From NCBI RefSeq assembly GCF_009905725.1, contig NZ_JAAAKV010000007.1, positions 1 to 64,000 of the forward strand: 64,000 nucleotides of DNA. Reading direction: 5' to 3'. The position numbers were made by a program, and so were the translations under genes. The notes under the pieces are model-generated. The model ran no database searches. It was not told where the DNA came from and was given only the letters and a program-made list of their open reading frames with translations. The stretch is from Emticicia sp. CRIBPO (lineage in GTDB: Bacteria; Bacteroidota; Bacteroidia; Cytophagales; Spirosomataceae). How positions within the stretch are numbered: the stretch's first letter is position 1; every line of letters begins with the position of its first letter. Positions 1-8,120 of this stretch are shown piece by piece.

Positions 1-99
1 GAAAGAGAAAAATTCCTGAAAACAGCGGCAGGAAGAAGGTTCCTCAGGAGAGTGCTGAAACATCTTCAGAATTCTGAAAATACAGCAGTTGTTTCCTAA
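1..99 (+). CDS. GIY-YIG nuclease-like protein, 3' end only (cut by window edge)
   Basis: The window opens inside a reading frame of 32 codons that ends with TAA at 97-99. The first 82 bases are identical to 379-460, inside the complete GIY-YIG gene just downstream, and are read in the same frame. This is therefore the C-terminal part of a second copy of that small nuclease-like family, including the conserved Glu of the helix EREKFLKTAAGRRFL. After residue Asn-27 the two copies diverge: this one ends TAVVS while the downstream copy carries a longer unrelated tail. The catalytic GIY and YIG segments lie outside the window, so whether this copy is intact cannot be judged. Confidence 0.75.
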   Translation, partial: EREKFLKTAAGRRFLRRVLKHLQNSENTAVVS

Positions 100-115
100 A
101 CAATAGATCTGGGTT

Positions 116-148
116 CCCCGCCCGACTTGACCGTCAGGTCGGGCGGGG
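116..148. repeat. Long GC-rich hairpin between the two GIY-YIG copies
   Basis: Bases 116-130 pair with 134-148 in a 15-bp stem containing one G-T wobble (127 with 137), closed by a 3-base loop CCG at 131-133. The outer arms are CCCCGCCCGAC and GTCGGGCGGGG. It is much more GC-rich than its surroundings. No T-tract follows on either strand, so a plain intrinsic terminator is less likely than a palindromic element associated with the GIY-YIG gene. It could still affect transcript stability or termination between the two copies. Confidence 0.8.
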
Positions 149-198
149 ATTCCCGGCAAAGCCACTTACTTAACAATCACCACAACAATTCTTATGCT

Positions 199-522
199 AT
201 GTTTTACACTTATGTAATTCAGAGTCTCACTTACGAATCCTACTTATACAAAGGACATTGCGAAAATATTGAAGTCCGGCTGAAAGAACATAATGCCGGG
301 AAAACCGATGCTATCAGACCTTTTCTTCCTTTCCGCTTAGTCTACTCAGAAACCTTTAAAACAAGAAACGAAGCCATAGAAAGAGAAAAATTCCTGAAAA
401 CAGCGGCAGGAAGAAGGTTCCTCAGGAGAGTGCTGAAACATCTTCAGAATTCTGAAAATATAAAAGACTGCCCTTGCGAGACAGCCTCTTCTTCATCTAA
501 AACAGAGAAAATTACTTCTTAA
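199..522 (+). CDS. GIY-YIG domain protein (UPF0213/YhbQ-type small nuclease)
   Basis: A 107-residue protein with the small stand-alone GIY-YIG fold. The GIY-equivalent is YTYVIQS (residues 3-9) and the YIG-equivalent is LYKGHC (16-21). Arg-27 in EVRLKEHN and Glu-61 in NEAIEREK are at the positions of the catalytic Arg and Glu. Family members are presumed DNA endonucleases; the biological role of these small forms is mostly unknown. ATG at 199 is chosen because the family begins MxYxYVLxS; the frame extends upstream through the hairpin, but that part resembles no protein. Residues after Asn-87 (IKDCPCETA...) differ from the adjacent copy and look like read-through into flanking DNA. The last 11 bases overlap the end of the convergent hydrolase gene. 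Confidence 0.85.
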   Translation: MFYTYVIQSLTYESYLYKGHCENIEVRLKEHNAGKTDAIRPFLPFRLVYSETFKTRNEAIEREKFLKTAAGRRFLRRVLKHLQNSENIKDCPCETASSSSKTEKITS

Positions 523-2761
523 CCACTTCCAGCGGTATTTTAATAAAACTGTCGTTATACCACCTGATCTTCAAAGGCTCCTTTGCGTCAGCGATAGTTT
601 CCTCACTTACATCCTTTCCGGTGCCGTAATTGATCTGTGCACCTGCGTTTTTATTGATGTTTAAAACCACAAGTATCCGGCTTCCTTTGCTTAACTGCCG
701 GCTTACCATCCTCGTCCTTTCAAAAGGGATGGTTTCAACTTTACCGGGAACAAGCAGCTTTCTTACGCACATGTCTTCCGCATAGCTGGCCCGGCCCAGA
801 TAATAGGACAGGCAAAAGTATTTCCCATCCGGCATAATCTCATACAAAACCACCCCGATGTCCATATCTTTTTTGTTGATACTGGCTTTGAGCTTCCCTG
901 AAAATGTTCCGCTGATACTCATGTTTTCCGTCAACGGATCCGAAACAAAAAACAAGCCGTTGCTTCTATCCAGTTCCTCCTTAATAATCGGATACGGGTA
1001 GTACTCATTATTACTGGTTTTTCTGTCCTTAAAATCAACTTCCTGGTAAAGCGTTTTCCGTTCAACCGGCTTTTTTGAAGTCAGTTTAAATCCGCCTGCA
1101 GATTTTATATCGGTGAGATAGAAAGAAACTGCTTTATCATTTAACTGATCGAGGCTGGCAGCGTGCTTCCAGACATTGGCTCCCATCACTTCATAATTGA
1201 TCTTGTCTTTCAGGATGGCGGGTTTTGTTCCGTCCTTTAAAATATAATCCAGCCACTGATAGGTAATGTCCCGCGTGCTGATCAGGGCGACTGGGTCTAC
1301 CTGGTAATCTCTCAGAACAGGATAGCCACCTCTCTGTGCTCCAAAATGATCATAAGGGCCGATAATCAGATAATGGTTTGCCTCGGGATTATATTTATAG
1401 TGCTCCTTCAGATACTGGATAGCCGATATCTGTCCGTCGTCATAATAGCCGGTAATGCTCAATACCGGTATGTTTATCCGGGCGTATTCCTGTTTATATG
1501 GAATCATATTCTGCCAGTATTGGTCAAAAGCGGGATGTTTCAGCCATTTTTGTAACCAGGGATTGGGCGTACCGTCAATGCTGTCTATTTTGTTATAGGC
1601 TTTCCCTGTTGAATACCAGTTATCCTGCATCTGGTTCCAGCGGTGGGGGTCATTGTACACCTGGTTGTCCAGGTATTTATTATTGGTCACATAAAATGCC
1701 CAGCCGTAGTTAGCATTGATAAAGACATTATTCTCCATCGGCACCCCCAGGCCGGGTATGGCTGCCGCATAAGGAACAATGGTTTTAAGGGCAGGATGCA
1801 TGTTTTTTGCAGCAGCCCATTGGGCAAATCCGGAATAGCTGCCACCATACATGCCTACTTTTCCGTTGCTCCAGGTTTGCCTGCTGATCCAGTCGATGAC
1901 AGCATTAACGTCTTTTGCCTCGTTCTCATAAGGAGCAACCTCATCCGGACTAAGGCGTTTACCGCGGACATCCGCCACGACACCGACGTACCCGTAAGAC
2001 GCCGATTGTTTCGCTTCATAAATGCCCTGGACCGTATTGGCATACATAAAAAAGAATAAGGCTGCCGGTTGAGGGGCTATTACTTCCCTCTTCCTTACCA
2101 CAACGGCAGATAACGTAAAACCCTCCGCTGTTTTGATCATTACACTGTCTTCGATGATGTAGCGTCTCTTATCGTCTTCCTCCAGTAACCTTACAGAAAC
2201 AGGCTCAATGTGCTTAAAAACCTCCAGAACAAAATAGCTTTTGCACAGATCTATGGCTTCCCGGACACTCAGACTGTCCCTCAAACCCGCCAGTGACCTT
2301 TCAAGCCCTGATCTGTATTCTCCAATGCCGTTACGGCTTACAAAGGCAGTAGAAACACTCAAAGCGTCTTTATCATCCATTTGCCTGAGCCGCTCTTCAA
2401 ATAAGTGGCTAAAAGCATCTTCAAAGGCTTCTTTTTTCAACTTTGCCCTGGCGTAAAACTCATACTGCAGAAATAACAACCCGCTATTTTTTTCCTTTGA
2501 TGTTTTACGGAGCTCTCCGATTATGCCAATAGCCTTGTCATATTGGCCCGCCGCCATCTGTAATCTGAACAAATCATTCGGAGCATTTTTTAATTCCTTT
2601 TTATCATGGCATTGAAGCAAAACCTGATTGGCAAGTACCGGAATCTGCAGAGCCAGTCCAACACTGTCATGAGCCGATATCTTTGGAAAATAAAATTGTT
2701 GTGCCGAGGCGGGTTTGCCCATTAGGCATAGCGAGATTGACAGAAAAAATAGCTTTTTCAT
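512..2761 (-). CDS. Secreted CocE/NonD (peptidase S15-like) alpha/beta hydrolase
   Basis: A 749-residue protein with an N-terminal signal peptide (MKKLFFLSISLCLMGKPASA, cleavage likely after Ala-20). A helical region of about 190 residues precedes an X-Pro dipeptidyl-peptidase/CocE-type hydrolase domain from about residue 205. The nucleophile motif GGSYSG gives Ser-308; Asp-441 or Asp-442 in GYYDDGQ and His-472 in GPYDHFG complete the triad. The last 200 residues match the usual C-terminal jelly-roll domain. Family members cleave acyl-Pro, ester or amide bonds; the substrate cannot be deduced here. The start lies 31 bases after the stop of the LytTR regulator gene, so the three genes probably form one unit and the enzyme may be an output of that two-component system. 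Probable location is periplasm or cell surface. Confidence 0.88.
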   Translation of the reverse strand: MKKLFFLSISLCLMGKPASAQQFYFPKISAHDSVGLALQIPVLANQVLLQCHDKKELKNAPNDLFRLQMAAGQYDKAIGIIGELRKTSKEKNSGLLFLQYEFYARAKLKKEAFEDAFSHLFEERLRQMDDKDALSVSTAFVSRNGIGEYRSGLERSLAGLRDSLSVREAIDLCKSYFVLEVFKHIEPVSVRLLEEDDKRRYIIEDSVMIKTAEGFTLSAVVVRKREVIAPQPAALFFFMYANTVQGIYEAKQSASYGYVGVVADVRGKRLSPDEVAPYENEAKDVNAVIDWISRQTWSNGKVGMYGGSYSGFAQWAAAKNMHPALKTIVPYAAAIPGLGVPMENNVFINANYGWAFYVTNNKYLDNQVYNDPHRWNQMQDNWYSTGKAYNKIDSIDGTPNPWLQKWLKHPAFDQYWQNMIPYKQEYARINIPVLSITGYYDDGQISAIQYLKEHYKYNPEANHYLIIGPYDHFGAQRGGYPVLRDYQVDPVALISTRDITYQWLDYILKDGTKPAILKDKINYEVMGANVWKHAASLDQLNDKAVSFYLTDIKSAGGFKLTSKKPVERKTLYQEVDFKDRKTSNNEYYPYPIIKEELDRSNGLFFVSDPLTENMSISGTFSGKLKASINKKDMDIGVVLYEIMPDGKYFCLSYYLGRASYAEDMCVRKLLVPGKVETIPFERTRMVSRQLSKGSRILVVLNINKNAGAQINYGTGKDVSEETIADAKEPLKIRWYNDSFIKIPLEVVKK

Positions 2762-2792
2762 AAATTTTATGTTTTAATATGCTGAAAGTGCT

Positions 2793-3509
2793 TTAACCCA
2801 AAGGTTTGTGTCTGCGTTTAAACGCTGCAGATCTGCGGCTGGAAACGGTCAGACGCTCTCCTGTTTCCAGGACAATCGTCATCCTTTCCTTTACAGAAGT
2901 ATCCACTTCTTTGATAAATGAGGTATTAATGATCTCTGTTCTGCTGATTCTGAAAAAAAGTGCCGGATCCAGCATTTCTTCCAGTTGATTGAGAGACCGC
3001 TTCAGATATACTTTTTGGCCGGAAAAATGAAACCTGACGTAATTTCCCAGGGAAGTGATCAGGTAGACTTCACTGGTTTTGATAAAATGAAGTTTCTCTC
3101 CTTCTTTTACAAAAATATTCCGGTCAAAAGACCGTGTTTCTCGTTTCCCCTGAAGTTTCTCCCTGACTTTTAAGATGGCCTGGGCGAAACGTTCTTCGCG
3201 AAAAGGTTTAACCAGGTAATCGATGGCACTGACCTCAAAAGCTTTCACCGCAAACTGGTCATATGCCGTAATAAATATGACTTCAGGGACATCATCCAGG
3301 GCTTCAAGTAAATCAAATCCCGACTTTCCGGGCATCTGGATATCCAGAAAAATCAGGTCAGGCTGAAGTGATGTTATCAACCTTTCTGCATCGTCAGCAT
3401 TTTCGGCAGTACCTGCTATTTCAAAATCGTCGTAATCGAGAAGATGCCTCTTTATTTCTTCCCGGGCCAGACGTTCATCGTCAATGATAATTACCTTGTG
3501 CTTATTCAT
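2793..3509 (-). CDS. LytTR-family response regulator
   Basis: A 238-residue regulator. The receiver domain spans about residues 4-120, with the acidic pair Asp-10/Asp-11, phospho-acceptor Asp-56 in LIFLDIQMPG, Thr-81 and Lys-101 in YLVKPF. A LytTR DNA-binding domain follows (about 135-235), with the FVKEGEKLHFI and YLITSLGNYVRFH signatures. Such regulators bind short direct repeats upstream of targets when phosphorylated by a LytS/YehU-type kinase. The gene overlaps the kinase gene by 4 bases, so they are translationally coupled. Direct repeats upstream of the kinase (4731-4748) are a possible binding site. The targets are not known from the sequence; the CocE-like hydrolase immediately downstream is the nearest candidate. 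Confidence 0.95.
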   Translation of the reverse strand: MNKHKVIIIDDERLAREEIKRHLLDYDDFEIAGTAENADDAERLITSLQPDLIFLDIQMPGKSGFDLLEALDDVPEVIFITAYDQFAVKAFEVSAIDYLVKPFREERFAQAILKVREKLQGKRETRSFDRNIFVKEGEKLHFIKTSEVYLITSLGNYVRFHFSGQKVYLKRSLNQLEEMLDPALFFRISRTEIINTSFIKEVDTSVKERMTIVLETGERLTVSSRRSAAFKRRHKPLG

Positions 3510-4564
3510 ATTAAAGGAATGTGAAAGGTAGCTGATACATTCTCACTGTTTTTCTGGACAATCCGGAATGAGGCCTTCTCACCGAACTGCAAACTCAACC
3601 TCTCCCGGAGATTCTTCAAGCCCAGGCCTTTTGTCGCTTCATCGCTCAGTGTTCCGGGATTCTCAACAGAAACAACAAGCTTGCCGTTCTCCTCCCCGAT
3701 TCTGATCTTAATGAGTCCCCCTTCTTTTCTCTGGGCTATCCCGTGTTTTATCGCATTCTCGACCAAAGTCTGCACACTTAAAGGCAACACCAGCTTACCC
3801 GAAAGACGGTCGTCCATTTCAACAGAGGTTTTGAGCCTTTCTTCAAACCGGATATTTTCCAGTTCAAGATAATCTCCCACCAAAGCCATTTCTTCTTTCA
3901 AGGAGATAAAAACGGTGTCTCTGCTATACAAAGAGGTTCGTATCAGGTCAGACAAAAGGTCTATAGCCCTTCTGGCCGCCCTGGGATTTTCTATCATTAA
4001 AGCTTTAATGCTGTTTAAAGAATTAAAAAAGAAATGAGGGTTTAGCTGGGCTGCCAGGTTGTTAAATTCCGCGTCCTTAGCGATAATGGCCAGCCTTGAA
4101 CTTTCCTTTATGGCATTGACCTCCCTCTGGGCATAATGATAGCCGTAATAAGCCAGCACCCAGATAGCCATAAGGCGTATTCCGGCCATAAAAATACCCA
4201 GCCGGTGGTCCTGGAAATTATGACCGAACGATTCAGAAAAACCAGGCTCAAACCAGTAACGGAGCAGGTAATTTTTACTCCAGGTCAGCACCAGGAAGGC
4301 GAAGCCCAGTACCATAACGGCGGGTACAATCCTGACCAGTAATTTCCGCGGTTCAAGCTTTTGCCAACCGTACCTGAGAGAAATATTTCTGTACAAATGG
4401 GTCAGCGGAATATAAATCAGCAGGTCGCCGATGAAATACAGGACAGCCAGAAACCAGATAAAACGCGGACTCTCAAAACTCACCAGCATCCAGTAGAATG
4501 CCGCAGCTGACCAGCCGATTATCTGGCATTTCCAATACAACGACAAGGCTGGTTTGTTCTTCAA
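3506..4564 (-). CDS. LytS/YehU-type sensor histidine kinase
   Basis: A 352-residue membrane kinase of the His_kinase (PF06580) family. About four hydrophobic segments lie in the first 145 residues (roughly 12-30, 36-56, 76-95 and 122-142) with no recognisable sensor domain outside the membrane. The H-box AAQLNPHFFFNSLNSIKALM follows, with phospho-acceptor His-177. The ATP-binding domain has an N-box LVENAIKHG and a glycine-rich G-box near GLGLKNLRERL. It should autophosphorylate and pass phosphate to Asp-56 of the LytTR regulator encoded immediately downstream with a 4-base overlap. The signal is unknown. The gene is the first of its unit and is separated from the upstream TonB receptor gene by a terminator. 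Confidence 0.94.
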   Translation of the reverse strand: MKNKPALSLYWKCQIIGWSAAAFYWMLVSFESPRFIWFLAVLYFIGDLLIYIPLTHLYRNISLRYGWQKLEPRKLLVRIVPAVMVLGFAFLVLTWSKNYLLRYWFEPGFSESFGHNFQDHRLGIFMAGIRLMAIWVLAYYGYHYAQREVNAIKESSRLAIIAKDAEFNNLAAQLNPHFFFNSLNSIKALMIENPRAARRAIDLLSDLIRTSLYSRDTVFISLKEEMALVGDYLELENIRFEERLKTSVEMDDRLSGKLVLPLSVQTLVENAIKHGIAQRKEGGLIKIRIGEENGKLVVSVENPGTLSDEATKGLGLKNLRERLSLQFGEKASFRIVQKNSENVSATFHIPLI

Positions 4565-4694
4565 TGCTGCTTATAAATTTCACGAAGTAAAAACATTCCG
4601 TCAAATAATAAAAGTAAAAGTACATGAACGCGGTATAGCAGGTGATGTGCGTAATATGTTCAGACGACCTTCCGGTAAAACCTCTTTACTTCAG

Positions 4695-4748
4695 CCGGAT
4701 CTGTATTCTTTTCTCTTGTAAAGGAGAGTATCCGGACACCTCCGGACA
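4695..4748. promoter_or_regulatory. Direct and inverted repeats upstream of the kinase-regulator unit
   Basis: TCCGGACA occurs twice, at 4731-4738 and 4741-4748, with a 10-base period, about one helical turn. The first copy overlaps the right arm of an inverted repeat (CCGGAT 4695-4700, ATCCGG 4730-4735). LytTR regulators commonly bind paired direct repeats, so this could be an autoregulatory site, but the motif does not clearly match a known LytTR consensus and it lies about 170 bases before the kinase start. Confidence 0.3.
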
Positions 4749-4780
4749 TAAAAAAAGAGCCTCCAACCGGAAGCCCTTTT
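4749..4780 (-). terminator. Intrinsic terminator of the TonB-dependent receptor gene
   Basis: Read on the minus strand, an 8-bp stem GGGCTTCC/GGAGGCTC with two G-T pairs and loop GGTT is followed by a run of seven T. It lies just over 100 bases past the receptor stop codon and ahead of the kinase gene. Confidence 0.75.
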
Positions 4781-4883
4781 TCAACTTAAACCAAAGAAAA
4801 TTATGAAAACTTAATCCCGGAAGGCCCAAAGGACCTTACCGGAACCTCGATTACAATTAATTTTTGGTCAAAGTCATAGTTTA

Positions 4884-7800
4884 TTATCTGTTTAACAACT
4901 CGTCAAAGCTAAGCGAAACATAATACATAGAGCCTACCGAAGCACTACCATATGCCTGGATGTAAGGCTTACCTCCGATGTTGGTACCACCCACTTTGAT
5001 GATCGACTTCATAGCAGGAAGCTTAAAGCTAACCTGAGCATCTATGTTGTTGATTGCCGGTACTGTGGTGTTGGTAAATGAGGTATTCGAAGTGGTTGTC
5101 GGCTGGTTAAAGCTAGCTTCCCACAAAAAGGCATTCTGATGACGGAAATTGATATTGAAACCAACTTTATCGCCACTTCCCAGACGTTTTCCGAAGCTCA
5201 GGTTATATCGGTAGTCAGGCGTATTGAAACCTGCATACTGTTGCTCAGGAGAAGGAGTGAAACCCTTCAGCTGGTTGAAAGCAATGTTACCACCAATATT
5301 GAATCCTTTTTCAAGAGAGTAGTTGGCACTCAAAGCCCACCCCTGCACAGTAATGTCTTCGCTGGTATTGGCAGTTCTTGAATAACCTAAACGGGTGCTG
5401 GCACTACCTGCACCTGATTCGATCGGAAGCCCGGGGCCTGCAGCCGCTGTTGGCACTACAACTGAAATACCACCCAGGAAGTCTCTGTATTTGCTGAAGT
5501 AGTAGTAAGCATCAATAAATAATTTCTTGGCAATCAGACCTTTGTAACCAATCTCGTATGACTGGATTTTCTCAGGAACCAATGGCTTAGCCTGATATTT
5601 AGGCAAAGCGGCCAGGGCATAAGCAGGCACCACCTGGGTAGCTACTTCTGTAACTTTCTGAGTTACAACGGCAGTTACATTGGTTGCGATTGTTGCTTTT
5701 ACAGCATCACTATTCATTTGTGCTATAACTCCCTGCTGAATGGCCTGAGGAGCCTGTGCTGCCGGAATCTGACCTGCAGCTACAGCGGCATTAACCTGTG
5801 CTGTAACGGCCGCAGTTACCTGAGCCTGAACAGCGGCGATTACGCCTTGCTGTATCGTCGGCAACTGTGCGGTTACCGCCGCAGTAGCATATTGCGTTGC
5901 TGCTGCTTTTACAGCATCTGTAATGTACTTGGTAGGGTTTTTAGAGAAATCCGTCAATACATACACAGGAATACCTGTTGCTAACTTATAACGGCTGTCA
6001 AACTCAGGTAAACCACCGATAAGTGTTCCGGATGGTGTTCTTAAATCAATATATTGGTTTTGAGTGGTTGGAATTCTAAATCCTGACTGGTACGACAAAC
6101 GGATGTTTTGCTGACCGAAGGTAGCCACACCTGAAACCCTTGGAGTGAACTGTCCCTCAAAGTTTTCATTCTTGTCATATCTTAATGAAGCAGTCAGCTT
6201 GAAGTGATCTTTGAACATACTTTTGCTGGCTTGTGCAAAGGCACCGAACTCATCAATCGGAATAACGCCGTCGCGGCCATCTTTCAAATCCGCGAAAAGG
6301 GTTCCGTTTGATCTCAATTGATAGCGTCTCACATTGGCTCCCGCAATCAGATCAATGAATTTAATCTGGTTTTTGAAATTGTACATACCTTCTGCGTGGT
6401 ACATATTGGTTTTTTCAAGGAAACCACCACCGCCATCTGTTGGTGCTGAAATAGAAGCCTGAGCATATTTATCACGTAAAGCAATGAAAGCGTCTGTACC
6501 CGGAGCCGGCATACCGGCATCTGCCGCATTTCTGGCAGTAAGATGAGCCTGGTCTTCAGCCATTCCTGCTCCTCTCGCCTGCACAAAGGCACCTACATAC
6601 TGTCCGAACCAAGTCTGGTGAGGTTTGATGCTGTTCAGCATCGCCACAGCCTGTAAACCGGCAAAGAATGATTCACCGGATCTTTCCTGGGTAGTATAAG
6701 CTCTCAAAAGGAAATTGTCTCCTTTTAATTCAATTTTACCCTGAGTCAGGTTAAACTTACTCAATGAATAACGGCCTGTTCCTGTATAAACGGTTGTTCC
6801 GTAACCATAATTTACCTGGCCTATCAACTCCAGTTTTTCATTCAGACGATAGTGAAGGGCTACATTGGTTTTAAAGCTCTTGGTATTGTAATCTACAAGG
6901 TCTCTTTCTTTAAAACCGGTACGGCTCACATTGACATTGGTTGGCACTAAGCCGAGAGCTGCTGATGGCAGCAAACCTGCAGAGATCAAGCCGTTGGCTA
7001 CCGTTCTCATATCAGCCTGTACCTCGTCACCATAAATGTTCACACCGTCATAGTCAGTGTCCACACCTGCTCCTCTGCTTCCGTTCTGTACACCACCAAG
7101 GTTAAGGTTGGTATAGTTGTTAGCCTCCCAGTCTTTCGCACCGATGTAAGACAAATTGACTTTGTAAGCAAACTTGTTATTGATGGCTTTGGCATATCTT
7201 ACCGAAAGGTCATAAAACGGTGTAGTCACAGTTTCACGGTTGCTGGCACTCATGATACCACTCTTGATGTTGGCACTTAGCCCCTGATAAAGGAAAGGGC
7301 TTTTACTGTTCATCAGGATCAGACCATTGATGGCGTTCGGACCGTAAAGAGCAGAAGCTGCACCCGGAAGAACCTCCACACTTTCCACATCAAGCTCAGG
7401 CATACCTACAATGTTGTCAACCGGGAAATTCAGACCCGGAGCCTGGTTGTCCATACCGTCAATCATCTGAACGGTACGGGGGTTACCTGTTGCACCGAAA
7501 CCTCTCATGTTGATCGATTTGAAAAGCAAACCCTGTGTTGTCACATCCACCCCTTTCAGGTTGGCGATGCCATCATAAAAAGAAGGAGCTGCCGATTCAC
7601 GTATAGTCCTTAAATCCATTTTCTCTACCGCCACCGGCGATCTCATTACCGTTTCTTCAATTCTGGAAGCGGCTACAACAATTTCCTGACCCAGTATGGA
7701 CTGGTCTTCAAGACTGATATTTAGATTTGTGTTTTGAGCGGTAACGTTAATTTCCTGTCCCTGATAACCTATTGAGCTGATTACAATTGATAAAGGAAGT

Positions 7801-8018
7801 GGGGTGGAAGTGGTCAGTTCAAATTTGCCTTTGATGTCTGTAATGGTTCCGATCACTTTATTTTTAACCTGGACACTCACCCCGATCAGAGGCTCTTTCG
7901 TCTTGGCATCAATAATAGTTCCTGAGATAGTTGTTTGAGCCATAGCAACATTCACCATAAGCAGGGCAAACAAAATGCTCAGTGATGTTGATTTTAGGTT
8001 TAAGTAAATTTTTAGCAT
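4884..8018 (-). CDS. TonB-dependent receptor with carboxypeptidase-like N-terminal domain
   Basis: A 1044-residue outer-membrane receptor. A signal peptide (cleavage near AMA-QT, residue 27) is followed by a carboxypeptidase-regulatory-like beta-sandwich (about 29-110, TISGTIIDAKTKEPLIGVSV), a plug domain (about 115-245, with VEVLPGAASALYGPNAINGL) and a long beta-barrel ending in an aromatic-containing strand (YYVSLSFDELLNR). Such proteins import substrates across the outer membrane using TonB energy. No SusD-like gene follows, so it is not a typical Sus glycan pair and the substrate is open. Residues about 695-805 form an unusual insertion very rich in Ala, Val, Thr and Gln, with the motif IQQGVIA twice and AVTAQ twice, probably in an extracellular loop. 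The gene is transcribed alone, divergent from the DUF3089 gene, and is followed by a terminator. Confidence 0.95.
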   Translation of the reverse strand: MLKIYLNLKSTSLSILFALLMVNVAMAQTTISGTIIDAKTKEPLIGVSVQVKNKVIGTITDIKGKFELTTSTPLPLSIVISSIGYQGQEINVTAQNTNLNISLEDQSILGQEIVVAASRIEETVMRSPVAVEKMDLRTIRESAAPSFYDGIANLKGVDVTTQGLLFKSINMRGFGATGNPRTVQMIDGMDNQAPGLNFPVDNIVGMPELDVESVEVLPGAASALYGPNAINGLILMNSKSPFLYQGLSANIKSGIMSASNRETVTTPFYDLSVRYAKAINNKFAYKVNLSYIGAKDWEANNYTNLNLGGVQNGSRGAGVDTDYDGVNIYGDEVQADMRTVANGLISAGLLPSAALGLVPTNVNVSRTGFKERDLVDYNTKSFKTNVALHYRLNEKLELIGQVNYGYGTTVYTGTGRYSLSKFNLTQGKIELKGDNFLLRAYTTQERSGESFFAGLQAVAMLNSIKPHQTWFGQYVGAFVQARGAGMAEDQAHLTARNAADAGMPAPGTDAFIALRDKYAQASISAPTDGGGGFLEKTNMYHAEGMYNFKNQIKFIDLIAGANVRRYQLRSNGTLFADLKDGRDGVIPIDEFGAFAQASKSMFKDHFKLTASLRYDKNENFEGQFTPRVSGVATFGQQNIRLSYQSGFRIPTTQNQYIDLRTPSGTLIGGLPEFDSRYKLATGIPVYVLTDFSKNPTKYITDAVKAAATQYATAAVTAQLPTIQQGVIAAVQAQVTAAVTAQVNAAVAAGQIPAAQAPQAIQQGVIAQMNSDAVKATIATNVTAVVTQKVTEVATQVVPAYALAALPKYQAKPLVPEKIQSYEIGYKGLIAKKLFIDAYYYFSKYRDFLGGISVVVPTAAAGPGLPIESGAGSASTRLGYSRTANTSEDITVQGWALSANYSLEKGFNIGGNIAFNQLKGFTPSPEQQYAGFNTPDYRYNLSFGKRLGSGDKVGFNINFRHQNAFLWEASFNQPTTTSNTSFTNTTVPAINNIDAQVSFKLPAMKSIIKVGGTNIGGKPYIQAYGSASVGSMYYVSLSFDELLNR

Positions 8019-8120
8019 TGATTTTTGAGTTTGTATAAGGTTATTATTGACTAATTTTACTCAATATTAAGAAAAGAAATATTAATTATTTACAATTAAA
8101 ACGAAAAATAATTATAGAAT

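Larger units (their letters stand above)
4565..4883. other. Intergenic region between the TonB receptor and kinase genes
   Basis: No convincing gene is seen in these 319 bases. They hold a terminator for the TonB receptor gene (4749-4780), an exact 8-base direct repeat TCCGGACA at 4731-4738 and 4741-4748, and an inverted repeat CCGGAT/ATCCGG (4695-4700 with 4730-4735). The kinase promoter probably lies in the half nearest 4564, but no match to the Bacteroidota -7 element was found by eye. Confidence 0.6.

Noticed and set aside
127-198. N-terminal extension of the GIY-YIG protein through the hairpin
   Set aside because: The translated segment (MTVRSGGDSRQ...) would encode one arm of the palindrome, is not part of the GIY-YIG fold and lies before a good ATG at the family start.
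1643-2059. Plus-strand frame opposite the CocE-like hydrolase
   Set aside because: No domain recognised; the minus strand carries a full hydrolase with catalytic motifs.
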